Shown piece after piece: positions 1 through 9,729 of a stretch of DNA of 31,535 nucleotides; position 1 is the first letter of the stretch, and every line of letters starts with the position of its first letter. The notes beneath the pieces were generated by a model. It was not told the origin of the DNA. It searched no databases and saw nothing but the letters and a program-made list of their open reading frames with translations. The stretch is from Deltaproteobacteria bacterium (GTDB lineage: Bacteria; Desulfobacterota_B; Binatia; UBA9968). The stretch covers positions 1 to 31,535 of the forward strand of contig VBKY01000079.1 of assembly GCA_005879255.1 (NCBI GenBank). The letters are read 5' to 3'. Made by a program: the position numbers and the translations under genes.

Positions 1-1278
1 CGACTCCTGGAGCGCTCTGGTCAATGTCTCGGTCGCCTTCACGTGTGGAATGACTTCGCCCAAGGGAGAGGTATCGCCGTCCTGCATCAAGTTCATTCGG
101 CGAAACTCGGTCGGATCGATACCCAAGCGCTTGGCCACCAGGTCACACTGGCTTTCACAAGCAAACATGGCTTGCAGATGACCCGGAGCGCGCATGTAAC
201 CGCATGGCATTTTGTTGGTGTAAACATAATTCTCTTCGACCAAGCAATTCGGCACGCGATAGGGACCCGGCGCATCGTGGGCGCCGACTAAAAAGCCCTG
301 CGGCCGGTAAGCGCCGTAGGCGCCGCTGTCGAAAATGAATTGCACATGCTGGGCGATCAAGATGCCATTTTTCTTAACGCCGGTCTTGACCTTAATCACC
401 GCACCGTGACGCGGATTTCCCGCGATCAATTCTTCCGTGTAGTCGATCAGCAATTTGACCGGACGGCCGCTTTTTTTCGCCAGCGTATAACAGAGCGCGA
501 CATCGTTGCCGTCGCCTTTGCCGCCGAAATCGCCTCCGACATAACAAGGATGAATGACCAAGCTCGACGGCGACACCTGCAGCGCGTTGCCCACCTGCTC
601 GCGCAGAGCGAACGGGCTCTTGTTCGAGGACCAGATCTCAGCGGTGCCGTCGGCGTTGATTCGCACGAGAGACGAATGTGGCTCGATGTAGCCCTGATGC
701 ACCGCTGCTACCGTGAAAGTATTTTCGACAACCACGTCCGATTGGCGGAATCCTTCTTCCACTTCGCCTTTTTTCCACGTGAGATGGACGAACACGTTGC
801 TCGGTGTATCGATCTTGTGGAGCAGCCCTTTGTACTCGGCAAGATCCGGATGGAGCAGCGGCGCGTTCGATGCCATCGCTTCGAGCGGATCGGTGACGAT
901 AGGCAAGTCTTCATACTCAACTTCGATTAGATCCAGCGCTGCTTCCGCGATCGCCTCGCTCTCGGCCGCCACCGCGGCAACTTTTTCGCCGGCATAGCGC
1001 ACGACTCGCTCTGCAAGCAGCGGCATATCGACGATCTTCTTGCCGATCTTGGCGCCAGCCATATCCGCTCCTGTCACAACGGCTTTAACTCCCGGTAATG
1101 CGAGTGCTTTGGAGATATCCATATTTTTGATCCGTCCGTGGGCAATGGGGCTTCTCAACACTTTTGCCCAAAGCATCTGCGGCAGCGTGACGTCAACAGC
1201 ATATACCGCGCCGCCGCCAACTTTTTGCTCGCCTTCAACTCTCGGGCTGGGAATACCGACACTTCTTATCTCGTTCAT
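1..1278 (-). CDS. Xanthine dehydrogenase-family molybdopterin-binding subunit, N-terminal part (truncated by window edge)
   Basis: Reading the minus strand from an ATG at 1278 gives 426 uninterrupted codons that run off the left edge. The start has an AGGTGG Shine-Dalgarno about 7 nt upstream. The protein begins with the usual a/b hammerhead domain (VEGEQKVGG near residue 15, LRSPIAHGRI near 42). It continues into the first molybdenum-cofactor domain with the glycine loop GGDFGGKGD, and a second cofactor loop GYMRAPGHLQ near residue 360. The family hydroxylates aromatic or heterocyclic substrates, or CO, using Mo-cytosine dinucleotide with FeS and FAD partner subunits. The CO dehydrogenase signature (AYRCSFR) is absent; the equivalent loop reads MRAPG, so a non-CO substrate is more likely. 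The substrate cannot be named. It is the first gene of a leftward transcript. An FAD subunit of the same family lies at the far right end of the window. Confidence 0.93.
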   Translation of the reverse strand, partial: MNEIRSVGIPSPRVEGEQKVGGGAVYAVDVTLPQMLWAKVLRSPIAHGRIKNMDISKALALPGVKAVVTGADMAGAKIGKKIVDMPLLAERVVRYAGEKVAAVAAESEAIAEAALDLIEVEYEDLPIVTDPLEAMASNAPLLHPDLAEYKGLLHKIDTPSNVFVHLTWKKGEVEEGFRQSDVVVENTFTVAAVHQGYIEPHSSLVRINADGTAEIWSSNKSPFALREQVGNALQVSPSSLVIHPCYVGGDFGGKGDGNDVALCYTLAKKSGRPVKLLIDYTEELIAGNPRHGAVIKVKTGVKKNGILIAQHVQFIFDSGAYGAYRPQGFLVGAHDAPGPYRVPNCLVEENYVYTNKMPCGYMRAPGHLQAMFACESQCDLVAKRLGIDPTEFRRMNLMQDGDTSPLGEVIPHVKATETLTRALQES

Positions 1279-1289
1279 GTCGTTCCACC

Positions 1290-1304
1290 TCGATACTTTA
1301 TCGA
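1290..1304. promoter_or_regulatory. Short palindrome in the leader of the molybdenum hydroxylase gene
   Basis: TCGATA and TATCGA are separated by 3 nt, immediately upstream of the Shine-Dalgarno of the hydroxylase subunit. It could be an operator or a small RNA hairpin. It is short enough to be chance. Confidence 0.25.
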
Positions 1305-1379
1305 ACTAAAATTTAACCACTGACTGCGATTTCCATTCTAATACTAATTTGTTGTTACAAAAGTTTTTTTTGCTCGGCG

Positions 1380-1408
1380 TTCACTTGTTTTCCATGCACA
1401 ACTATGTT
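1380..1408 (+). promoter_or_regulatory. Possible sigma70-like promoter for the 94-aa ORF
   Basis: TTCACT (1380-1385) and TATGTT (1403-1408) are separated by exactly 17 nt and lie about 55 nt before the GTG start at 1464. Each hexamer matches consensus at four of six positions, so this is a weak call supported mainly by spacing and placement in an AT-rich divergent intergenic region. Confidence 0.3.
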
Positions 1409-1463
1409 TTCTGGTAGTTACAACAACACACCATTCGTCGCAAGTATACTAAGGAGGAATCTC

Positions 1464-1748
1464 GTGGACGACGTTAAGAGCCAAATGGAAGGCGTTACTC
1501 GCGTTTATTTAGAATTGGACAACAAAATCTCCGATAAAGGCGGCGTGCAAAACCTTTTTGGCATGAACCGCAAGATTCGCCAAGCCCTCGAATCCATCTC
1601 CATCGGCGAGCTCGATTCCATGCTGGCGGAAATTCATCGAGCTAAAGAAGGGTTGACTCGGCTCCAGGAGGACGTGGTTGAAATTCGCGTTTTGAAAGAA
1701 GTCTTGAGTTCACCGCTGCCGCGAGCAAACGGCCAGCCGCGCTCTTAA
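1464..1748 (+). CDS. Small coiled-coil protein of unknown function (94 aa)
   Basis: The GTG at 1464 is chosen because a near-perfect AAGGAGG (1451-1457) sits 6 nt upstream; the longer reading from 1404 lacks such a site. The product is soluble, charged and mostly helical. There is no signal peptide or TM segment. A heptad-like stretch runs from about residue 38 to 80 (ALESISIGELDSMLAEI and on to EDVVEIRVLKEV), compatible with a short coiled coil and dimerisation. I do not recognise the family. The gene stands alone, divergent from the molybdenum hydroxylase subunit and convergent with the helicase, so context gives no function. The strong ribosome binding site and coding-like codon use argue that it is real. 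Confidence 0.7.
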   Translation: MDDVKSQMEGVTRVYLELDNKISDKGGVQNLFGMNRKIRQALESISIGELDSMLAEIHRAKEGLTRLQEDVVEIRVLKEVLSSPLPRANGQPRS

Positions 1749-1788
1749 TCGCAACACAAAGCGCCGACTACAGACACACCTTCCCATT

Positions 1789-1941
1789 TCAGAACTGCGT
1801 GATGATGAGCACGCAGGAATGTAACTTTTCGTCGATCGCGGAAAAATTCATCTGATAGTTCGTTTTGTTCGCGAAGTCATTGTTCCAGCGGTAGAAACCC
1901 GGGCTAGACTTGTTTTGATACCGATAGGTGCTGCAGCCGGC
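1789..1941 (-). pseudogene. Probable 3' remnant of a lost gene, partly overlapping the helicase 3' end
   Basis: In the frame shifted by one from the helicase, 50 codons stay open after an in-frame stop at 1942-1944 and end at a TGA at 1789-1791. Beyond the helicase stop the frame has strongly G/C-biased third positions, as real genes here do. It reads like a protein tail (FYRWNNDFANK, then YQMNFSAIDEKLHS, ending LIITQF). There is no usable start codon until an internal ATG 21 codons before the end. Its first codons read AGCSTYRYQ, which resembles a lipobox, but they overlap the helicase and this may be coincidence. I see a decayed gene end rather than a functional gene. Family unknown. Confidence 0.35.
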
Positions 1942-4900
1942 TCAAGAGCTCGCCCAATGTGCCGACATCGATCGCAAGGCCATTTTGATAAGCGATCGCC
2001 TGATTTGAATAAGGAGATACCCGGGCACCTGGCGTGATGATTCCCACCAAATTCAACGGGTCCGCCGCTGACACAATGACCGGGCTATCTTGCATTGAGG
2101 CGCTGCGCCTCCTCTCACGCACCGCCTCAACGGCGCTGGATAAGGCGAACTGCTCGCCGACAAACCCATTGACGAAACGCCCGCCGCGGATCTCACCGCG
2201 CGCTTCCAGACGCCGATAAACGCCGAGCAAACTGCGCCACGGCGGCATATTCATCTCACGCGCGAGCAGATCGCGGAAGACAATTCCATAGCGTTCGAGC
2301 AACTGTCTGGCGCGCCGCTCCAGTACCGCTTCGCTACTCAAGCGATCGTCAGGCGATGGATCACGCCACAGCGACCAGCGGCCCACAGGCATGGCGCGTT
2401 CGCGACTTCTAGCACCTGAGATGACTCGGAGACTGCGCCGTCGCTCCAGGCGTTTATGATCGGGCGTCAGGAGAACTCTCAGTCCGGCAATTCCATCGCC
2501 TGTGGCAATGCCGTGAGCGACGAGCTGCCACAAAGCCTCCTCGACTTTGACTTTGAGTAGACCCGTGCCGCGCGCAATGTCGGTCAGGAATGAAGCGCCG
2601 TAGCGGTCGAGATAGCGCGCGACCTCCACTGCCATCGGCGACAGAGTGTCGATCTGGTCGAAGGGCAGGCGGCTGTCTTCAAGAAAAGCATCGAGCTCTT
2701 CGCGCAGGAGAAAAGCCAGGGGCGCATTGCGTGCGGGCGCCAATAGCCGGCGGCCTCTTTTCGCGACGATTGAAGCTCCCGACAACGGCTCCGTCCCATT
2801 GGTTTCGCTTCGCAGCCGACCCCAAGCGACGACGCCGGCCAGACAGACGTGCTCCAAATCTGCGGGATCGTAGTGTTCAAGGCGCGCTGGTAAAATATGC
2901 TGTTCCCACGCCGGCGCCGGCAGTTCCAAACCCTGCAATTGCCGAATCACTTCTAACACGCCGTCCCGGCCGCGGAGCCGAGTCCGAGATGTCAGGTGTT
3001 GCCAGGATAGCAGAAACTGCATGAACTCCGCCGCTGATACCGGTTCGATCTCGCGGCGCATTCGACCCAACGTCAAGCGATGTATGCGCGCCAGCAGAAC
3101 GCGATCGCACCACTCGACTTCGCCGCCGGCTATGCCCTTAGCCGTAAATTCGCCGCGCAGCACAACACCGGCGCTCTCCAGAGCGATCAATGCCGCCTCA
3201 ATCTTGTCGGCCGGCATCCCCAAGCGAGATGCGAGTTCGACCACGGTGATCGGTCCGCTGACTTCCAACCAGCCCTGGACGATTTTTTTAATCGCGTCCT
3301 CTTCGGATGCGACGGTTTCGACGAAGCCAAGTGGAAGCTCGATCGCGGGAGTAAATGCAACACTCGTCAGTGCCAAGCGAATCAAATCCGATCTCTCGGC
3401 CGCGACGTAGGCGCGATGCTCGCCAGCCGGACTTTGCCAAGCGGCAATGGTTGCGCGACCATTTTGAATCAACTTTTGAGCCAGTAGGTGCCAGTCCGGA
3501 CGAACGTCGATGGGCAGCAAACAGACGCCGAGTAACAAATCGTGCAGCTCGTCTGTATTGCGCACTTCAGGCCAAGCTTGTTTGCGCACCTCGTCGATAG
3601 CGGCCGGATCAAGCCGGCCGAATTCACGCGCGAGCCAAGGGTCGACCCGCCGCAGGGACACCGCGCGCGCCCGGCGTTCTTCGAGGGGAGCGTCATCGAG
3701 AAAAGCATACGGATTGGCGTTGAGGATTTCATGCGCCATCGGCGAAGGCGCCGGCGTATCGACAGCCAGCGTTTCGATCTCACCGCGCTCGATGCGCGCG
3801 ATGATTTCGCCAAGGCCGTCCATGTCCATGGCCTCGTGCAGGCAATCGTTCATCGTCTCTTTGACCAGAGGATGATCGGGGATCTGCACCGGTCCGGCGT
3901 GGTTGTCCTGGCACGCCACTTGTTCCGGAAACACCGCAGCGAGAAGATCTTCCGCGCGCATACGTTGCAAGGCCACGGGAACTTTCTTGCCGCCGCTGTG
4001 GCGCATGATCGCCAGAGCTCGACTGGCATTCCAGCGCCAGCGATTGGTGAACATCGGCGCAGCCAGCGCCGCCTGTGTTAGATTGTACTCGAGAATCGCC
4101 GGCCGGAGCATCGAGAAAACATCGGCTAACGGGAATGAATGCTGCTCGACCAGTGAGATACAAATTCCGTCGTCCGTCGCGGCGGCCTGCAGCTCGCGGT
4201 CGAAGCTCACGCAAAAGCGCTTGCGCAGCGCTAGCCCCCAGGCGCGATTGATCCGTCCACCCCAAGGCGAATGAATGATCAACTGCATACCGCCCGCCTC
4301 GTCGAAAAAGCGTTCGGCGATGATTTTCTCCTGGGACGGTACGGTACCGAGAACCGAAACCGTCTCGGCGACGTAATCGACGATCTGCTCGGCGGCGCTC
4401 TGCGGCATGGGAACTTGATCGATCAACCATTGCATCGCCCTGCTTCTCTCGGGCGTTCGCGCCGCCACCGCGATCCGCAAATCCGAAACCGCCTTGGATA
4501 ACTCAAGGGTACGTCCCGGCGCCTCGCCCATCCAAAATGGAATGGTCGGCGGCAACCCTTGGGCGTCGTCGACCCAAACTTTTCCCGAACCGACCCGCCG
4601 AATGCGCCACGAACGGTTGCCAAGCAAGAAGATATCGCCGGCGAGACTCTCGATGGCGAAGTCCTCGTGCACCGTGCCGACCAATGTTTCGCTCGCGAAC
4701 TCGACGACGCTATAGTCGGCGGTGTCGGGAATGGCGCCGCCGTTGGTGATTGCCGTCAAACGCGCGCCGCGCCGCGGTCGCAGCATGCCATGGATGCGAT
4801 CACGGTGAATATAAGCGCTGCGGCGGCTGCGCCGCGTCTCCACGCCCTCGCTGAGCATTTCCAGAAGCTGCTCGTATTCTTCTCGCGTCAGATCCTTGTA

Positions 4901-6298
4901 CGGATAAGCGGAACGGATCAGTTGCCATAAGGCTTCTTCGCCTATTCCTGCCTCTCCCCCGATCGTTTTTGCGTCCTTTGCGTCCCTTCGGCTTCGCTCA
5001 GGGGATGCCTTGGCGGATAATTCCAAGCTCGCCACTGTCGCCACCATCTGCTGCGCCAAAACATCCAGGGGCTTACGGATCACGGCAAGCTTGTCTAACT
5101 CGCCTTGGCGAAGCGCACGAATAGCCGCCACCGATTGCAAGAGATCGTCGCGGGTCAATGGGTAAAGGATGCCCTTGGGAATCGCGCCGAGCCAATGGCC
5201 GGAACGGCCCACCCGTTGGAGCAGGACCGCCAAATTTCGCGGCGAGCCAATGTGACAGACGACGTCGACGTGGCCGATGTCGATGCCCAATTCGAGCGAC
5301 GCCGTGGCGATGACAACGGGGAACTCACCCGATTTAAGTTTTTCTTCGACTTCAAGGCGAGTCTTGCGCGATAAGCTGCCATGGTGGGCGCCGACTTTGC
5401 CCTCGCCGAGCCTTTCGGTCAATTGATGCGCCACGCGCTCCACCAAACGGCGCGTGTTGACGAAAACCAGCGTCGTGCGATGGGCTTTGATCTGCTCGAC
5501 AAGCTTGTCGTAGACCGCCTTCCAAATATCCTGGCGAATGATCGGTCCAAGCTCGTCATCCGGAACTTCAATGCTGAGTTCCATCTCGCGCCGGTGACCG
5601 ACGTCGACGACGGCGCAATTCGGCGTGCCGTCATCGGCAATCCGCCGGTTTCCAACCAATAGACGAGCGATCTCTTCAATGGGCTTCTGCGTCGCGCTCA
5701 AACCGATGCGCTGCAGCGGCCGTCCAACCAGATGATCGAGCCGTTCCAAAGACAACGCGAGATGAGCGCCGCGTTTATCCTGCGCCACGGCGTGGATCTC
5801 ATCGACAATCAAGGTCTCAGCTGTTTGAAGGAAGTCCCGGCTGCGCGGCGCCGTAAGCAAGATGTAAAGCGACTCCGGCGTGGTGATCAAAATATGTGGC
5901 GGTCGGCGCACCATCAATTGTCGTTCGCGAGCCGGCGTATCGCCCGACCGGACGGCGACGCGAATGGTCGGCAACAGAATCCCCTCCCGTCCTGCCAGAT
6001 CATAGATCTCCGCCAGCGGCGCCTGGAGATTCCTGGCAATGTCGTTGCCGAGCGCTTTGAGTGGTGAAACGTAAACGACGCTGGTGCGGTCATCGAGCCC
6101 ACCGTTTAATGCCCGCTTGATTAACCGATCGATAGACCAAAGAAACGCCGCGAGCGTTTTGCCCGAGCCGGTCGGCGCGGCAATCAGCGTCGATCTACCC
6201 GCGCCGATCGACTGCCACCCCTGTGTCTGGGCCGGTGTGGGACTCTGAAATCTTTCCACGAACCAGCGCTGAACTAGTGAATGAAAGGATGCTTCCAA
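1904..6298 (-). CDS. lhr: Lhr-type large ATP-dependent helicase (DEAD/DEAH superfamily 2)
   Basis: A roughly 1,464-residue protein of the Lhr (large helicase-related) family: ATP-dependent 3'-5' translocases on nucleic acid linked to DNA repair. Motifs in order: PTPAQTQGW (Q-motif region, near residue 20), Walker A APTGSGKT (40-48), DEIH box (166-169), SATQ (201-204), and QRVGRSGHW of motif VI near residue 360. A long Lhr-specific C-terminal region follows, ending near DPLNLVGI. The length matches full-size bacterial Lhr (about 1,500 aa). I chose the TTG at 6298 because GGAG lies at a proper distance upstream and the product starts just before the family's conserved FHxxVxxWF region. A longer reading from a TTG at 6358 is possible but lacks a clear site. 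A repeat-derived insertion lies around residues 430-445. Downstream of the small membrane proteins, but separated from them by about 250 nt. Confidence 0.93.
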   Translation of the reverse strand: MEASFHSLVQRWFVERFQSPTPAQTQGWQSIGAGRSTLIAAPTGSGKTLAAFLWSIDRLIKRALNGGLDDRTSVVYVSPLKALGNDIARNLQAPLAEIYDLAGREGILLPTIRVAVRSGDTPARERQLMVRRPPHILITTPESLYILLTAPRSRDFLQTAETLIVDEIHAVAQDKRGAHLALSLERLDHLVGRPLQRIGLSATQKPIEEIARLLVGNRRIADDGTPNCAVVDVGHRREMELSIEVPDDELGPIIRQDIWKAVYDKLVEQIKAHRTTLVFVNTRRLVERVAHQLTERLGEGKVGAHHGSLSRKTRLEVEEKLKSGEFPVVIATASLELGIDIGHVDVVCHIGSPRNLAVLLQRVGRSGHWLGAIPKGILYPLTRDDLLQSVAAIRALRQGELDKLAVIRKPLDVLAQQMVATVASLELSAKASPERSRRDAKDAKTIGGEAGIGEEALWQLIRSAYPYKDLTREEYEQLLEMLSEGVETRRSRRSAYIHRDRIHGMLRPRRGARLTAITNGGAIPDTADYSVVEFASETLVGTVHEDFAIESLAGDIFLLGNRSWRIRRVGSGKVWVDDAQGLPPTIPFWMGEAPGRTLELSKAVSDLRIAVAARTPERSRAMQWLIDQVPMPQSAAEQIVDYVAETVSVLGTVPSQEKIIAERFFDEAGGMQLIIHSPWGGRINRAWGLALRKRFCVSFDRELQAAATDDGICISLVEQHSFPLADVFSMLRPAILEYNLTQAALAAPMFTNRWRWNASRALAIMRHSGGKKVPVALQRMRAEDLLAAVFPEQVACQDNHAGPVQIPDHPLVKETMNDCLHEAMDMDGLGEIIARIERGEIETLAVDTPAPSPMAHEILNANPYAFLDDAPLEERRARAVSLRRVDPWLAREFGRLDPAAIDEVRKQAWPEVRNTDELHDLLLGVCLLPIDVRPDWHLLAQKLIQNGRATIAAWQSPAGEHRAYVAAERSDLIRLALTSVAFTPAIELPLGFVETVASEEDAIKKIVQGWLEVSGPITVVELASRLGMPADKIEAALIALESAGVVLRGEFTAKGIAGGEVEWCDRVLLARIHRLTLGRMRREIEPVSAAEFMQFLLSWQHLTSRTRLRGRDGVLEVIRQLQGLELPAPAWEQHILPARLEHYDPADLEHVCLAGVVAWGRLRSETNGTEPLSGASIVAKRGRRLLAPARNAPLAFLLREELDAFLEDSRLPFDQIDTLSPMAVEVARYLDRYGASFLTDIARGTGLLKVKVEEALWQLVAHGIATGDGIAGLRVLLTPDHKRLERRRSLRVISGARSRERAMPVGRWSLWRDPSPDDRLSSEAVLERRARQLLERYGIVFRDLLAREMNMPPWRSLLGVYRRLEARGEIRGGRFVNGFVGEQFALSSAVEAVRERRRSASMQDSPVIVSAADPLNLVGIITPGARVSPYSNQAIAYQNGLAIDVGTLGELLSRLQHLSVSKQV
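4967..5004. repeat. Repeat-like insertion inside the helicase gene
   Basis: On the minus strand this contains CCTGAGCGAAGCCGAAGG followed by two copies of GGACGCAAA, read in frame as SPERSRRDAKDAK. The CCTGAGC...GAAGG palindrome and GGACGCAAA-type tracts are common dispersed intergenic repeats in many environmental bacterial genomes. Here they sit in an open frame in the linker between the second helicase lobe and the winged-helix region. The surrounding residues (about 25) are low-complexity and are not expected from the Lhr family, so I infer an in-frame insertion. Confidence 0.55.
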
Positions 6299-6548
6299 AA
6301 AATGCTTCTCCGATGAATGGGCGAAAGTTAGCGTAAAAGGAAATTCACACGGGGTCAACAGACTGAATGACGAGAGAACAATGAGATGCTGCAGTAATGA
6401 TTACTTACTTCCCGGCGGGACGATCTTTTTATCCCAATAAGCGGTGAGTTCTAGGGTTGATAGCTTGGAGTGAGTTTGATCCGGCAATGACATGACCGAC
6501 AAACGCAGAGTTCTATGGCTAAGCAGTGTAGATAACGGGTTGACGAAA

Positions 6549-6929
6549 TCACTTCGTTGGTTTCGTCTCCGCTTTGCTGGGAGCTTTGCTTTCAGGCACA
6601 GGCGGGGCGCCGAGACCTTGCCTTTGCAGGCCTTCCATCACCATCCTCGCACCGGCGTGGCCTTGATCGGCTAATTGATTGGTTTTCGACACGAGATTCT
6701 TGAATTGTTCTTGGACTTTTTGCGCTTCTTGGAGCGCCGAGTCTTGGCTGCTCTTCATCATGCTCAGATTACCCCGCTCAACGAAGAGTTGGAGGGTTTG
6801 AAATCCGAAATAAAGCAGCAACGCGACCAGCGTAATGATAAACGGCAAATTCGAAGCAGGGCTCACGACTATGGCAGTTTCGCGATCCTCTATCGGTTCA
6901 GCAGCAACGTTTTCAACTTCGTCGGCCAT
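6549..6929 (-). CDS. Small single-pass membrane protein with proline-rich tail (126 aa), unknown function
   Basis: The ATG at 6929 has GTGAGG a few bases upstream, 7 nt after the preceding gene's stop, so it is translated as part of the same transcript. The product has an acidic N-terminal tail (residues 1-27), one hydrophobic segment (about 28-51, starting LPFIITLVALLLYFGF), and a helical region with Gln/Lys-rich heptads (about 60-100). The C-terminal tail is rich in Pro, Lys and Thr. This layout fits an inner-membrane anchor with a coiled-coil outside or inside the membrane. I do not recognise the family. It follows a second small TM protein and signal peptidase I, so a role in envelope protein handling is possible but unproven. 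Confidence 0.75.
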   Translation of the reverse strand: MADEVENVAAEPIEDRETAIVVSPASNLPFIITLVALLLYFGFQTLQLFVERGNLSMMKSSQDSALQEAQKVQEQFKNLVSKTNQLADQGHAGARMVMEGLQRQGLGAPPVPESKAPSKAETKPTK

Positions 6930-6935
6930 GCGACC

Positions 6936-7229
6936 TCACTTCTTCGCCGGCGGCGGCGCGGTTTCCGGTCCTGCCGACAGATTGATGCCGCTCTCCGCCA
7001 GAAGCTTCTTAAGCTGTTCGTCATTGGTCTTTAATGCCAAATTCGCCAGCACAGTGATTAACTGGCGATTGAGATTTTCGAGCTGGATCGTCTGCGCGAT
7101 CATTTGTTGGCGCTCGGCAACTTCGGCTTGGATCGACTGATTGCCCAGACCGATCAGGATATTGACGATGACCAATAGCAGAATCAGTACCGACATAGTG
7201 GTCGAAATAATTTTTACTGTTTTGGTCAT
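6936..7229 (-). CDS. Small membrane-anchored coiled-coil protein (97 aa), unknown function
   Basis: One TM segment near the N-terminus (about residues 9-29, TTMSVLILLLVIVNILIGLG) is followed by a predicted helical or coiled-coil stretch (about 31-80, with VAERQQMIAQTIQLEN) and a Pro/Lys-rich end. With few charges before the TM, an N-in, C-out topology is plausible. It lies 22 nt after lepB and 6 nt before another single-pass protein of the same architecture; the two may form a pair. The ATG at 7229 has only a weak ribosome binding site. No family recognised. Confidence 0.75.
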   Translation of the reverse strand: MTKTVKIISTTMSVLILLLVIVNILIGLGNQSIQAEVAERQQMIAQTIQLENLNRQLITVLANLALKTNDEQLKKLLAESGINLSAGPETAPPPAKK

Positions 7230-7251
7230 GAGACTAATTTGCTGTCACGCG

Positions 7252-7920
7252 CTAGTAAATCAAATCGCCGAGACGCTCCCAACGGACCCACCGGTCCGTG
7301 CCATCCCAGGACCAGTAGATCAAAAAGGCTTTGCCGCGGACATCGTTGAGATTGACGAACCCCCAAAAGCGACTGTCATAGCTCCGATCACGATTATCGC
7401 CCATGACGAAGATATGATTCTCCGGAACCACCTTTGGCCCATAATCGTCACCGTTACCTACCGCGCCCCCCTGCGGATCGTACCCCGCGAAATGAGCATG
7501 TGAATCTTCGACTTGTTTGCCGTTGATATAAACCTTCTTCGCCCGAACCTCGACCGTGTCGCCGGCGACGCCGATTACCCGTTTGATGAAGTCTTTCGAG
7601 CGGTCCTCCGGGAAGATGAACACCACGACATCGCCGCGCTGCACTTTGGCATATTCCACTAGATAGCGTTCGAGGAAAGGAATCCGTACGCCGTAGGACA
7701 ATTTGTTGACCAAGATGTGGTCGCCGATTTGTAACGTAGGAATCATCGAACCGGACGGAATCTTGAACGCTTGCACGATAAACGTGCGGATAAACAGCGC
7801 CAAAATCAGCGCCATTAAGATCGCTTCCGCGTATTCGCGAAAGGTCGACTTCGTCTTCACTGTTGCCGAACTATCCATCACATTTTGCTCTTTTACTTTA
7901 TTCACCTTTTCCACTGCCAT
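7252..7920 (-). CDS. lepB: Signal peptidase I
   Basis: Membrane serine protease that removes signal peptides from Sec and Tat exported proteins. An N-terminal TM segment (about residues 32-52, ILMALILALFIRTFIV) leads directly to the catalytic serine in KIPSGSMIPTL (Ser58). The general-base lysine follows in FIKRVIGVAGDTV (Lys113). The C-terminal box GDNRDRSYDSRFWG is also present. Length, 222 aa, is in the normal range for short bacterial forms. I start it at the ATG at 7920, preceded by a GGGGG stretch; a TTG two codons earlier is less likely. It lies 15 nt after lepA, the same lepA-lepB order seen in E. coli and many other bacteria, and is followed by two unknown membrane proteins. Confidence 0.96.
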   Translation of the reverse strand: MAVEKVNKVKEQNVMDSSATVKTKSTFREYAEAILMALILALFIRTFIVQAFKIPSGSMIPTLQIGDHILVNKLSYGVRIPFLERYLVEYAKVQRGDVVVFIFPEDRSKDFIKRVIGVAGDTVEVRAKKVYINGKQVEDSHAHFAGYDPQGGAVGNGDDYGPKVVPENHIFVMGDNRDRSYDSRFWGFVNLNDVRGKAFLIYWSWDGTDRWVRWERLGDLIY

Positions 7921-7935
7921 TAGCAACCCCCGCTG

Positions 7936-9725
<1,790 letters not shown>

Positions 9726-9729
<4 letters not shown>

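Noticed and set aside
3542..4081. Plus-strand frame of 179 codons opposite the helicase
   Set aside because: Antisense to lhr, no motifs or start signals.
6401..6493. Thirty-codon minus-strand frame (ATG at 6493) between the small membrane protein and the helicase
   Set aside because: No ribosome binding site, mixed codon use and no recognised similarity. It may be a remnant or chance; too weak to annotate.
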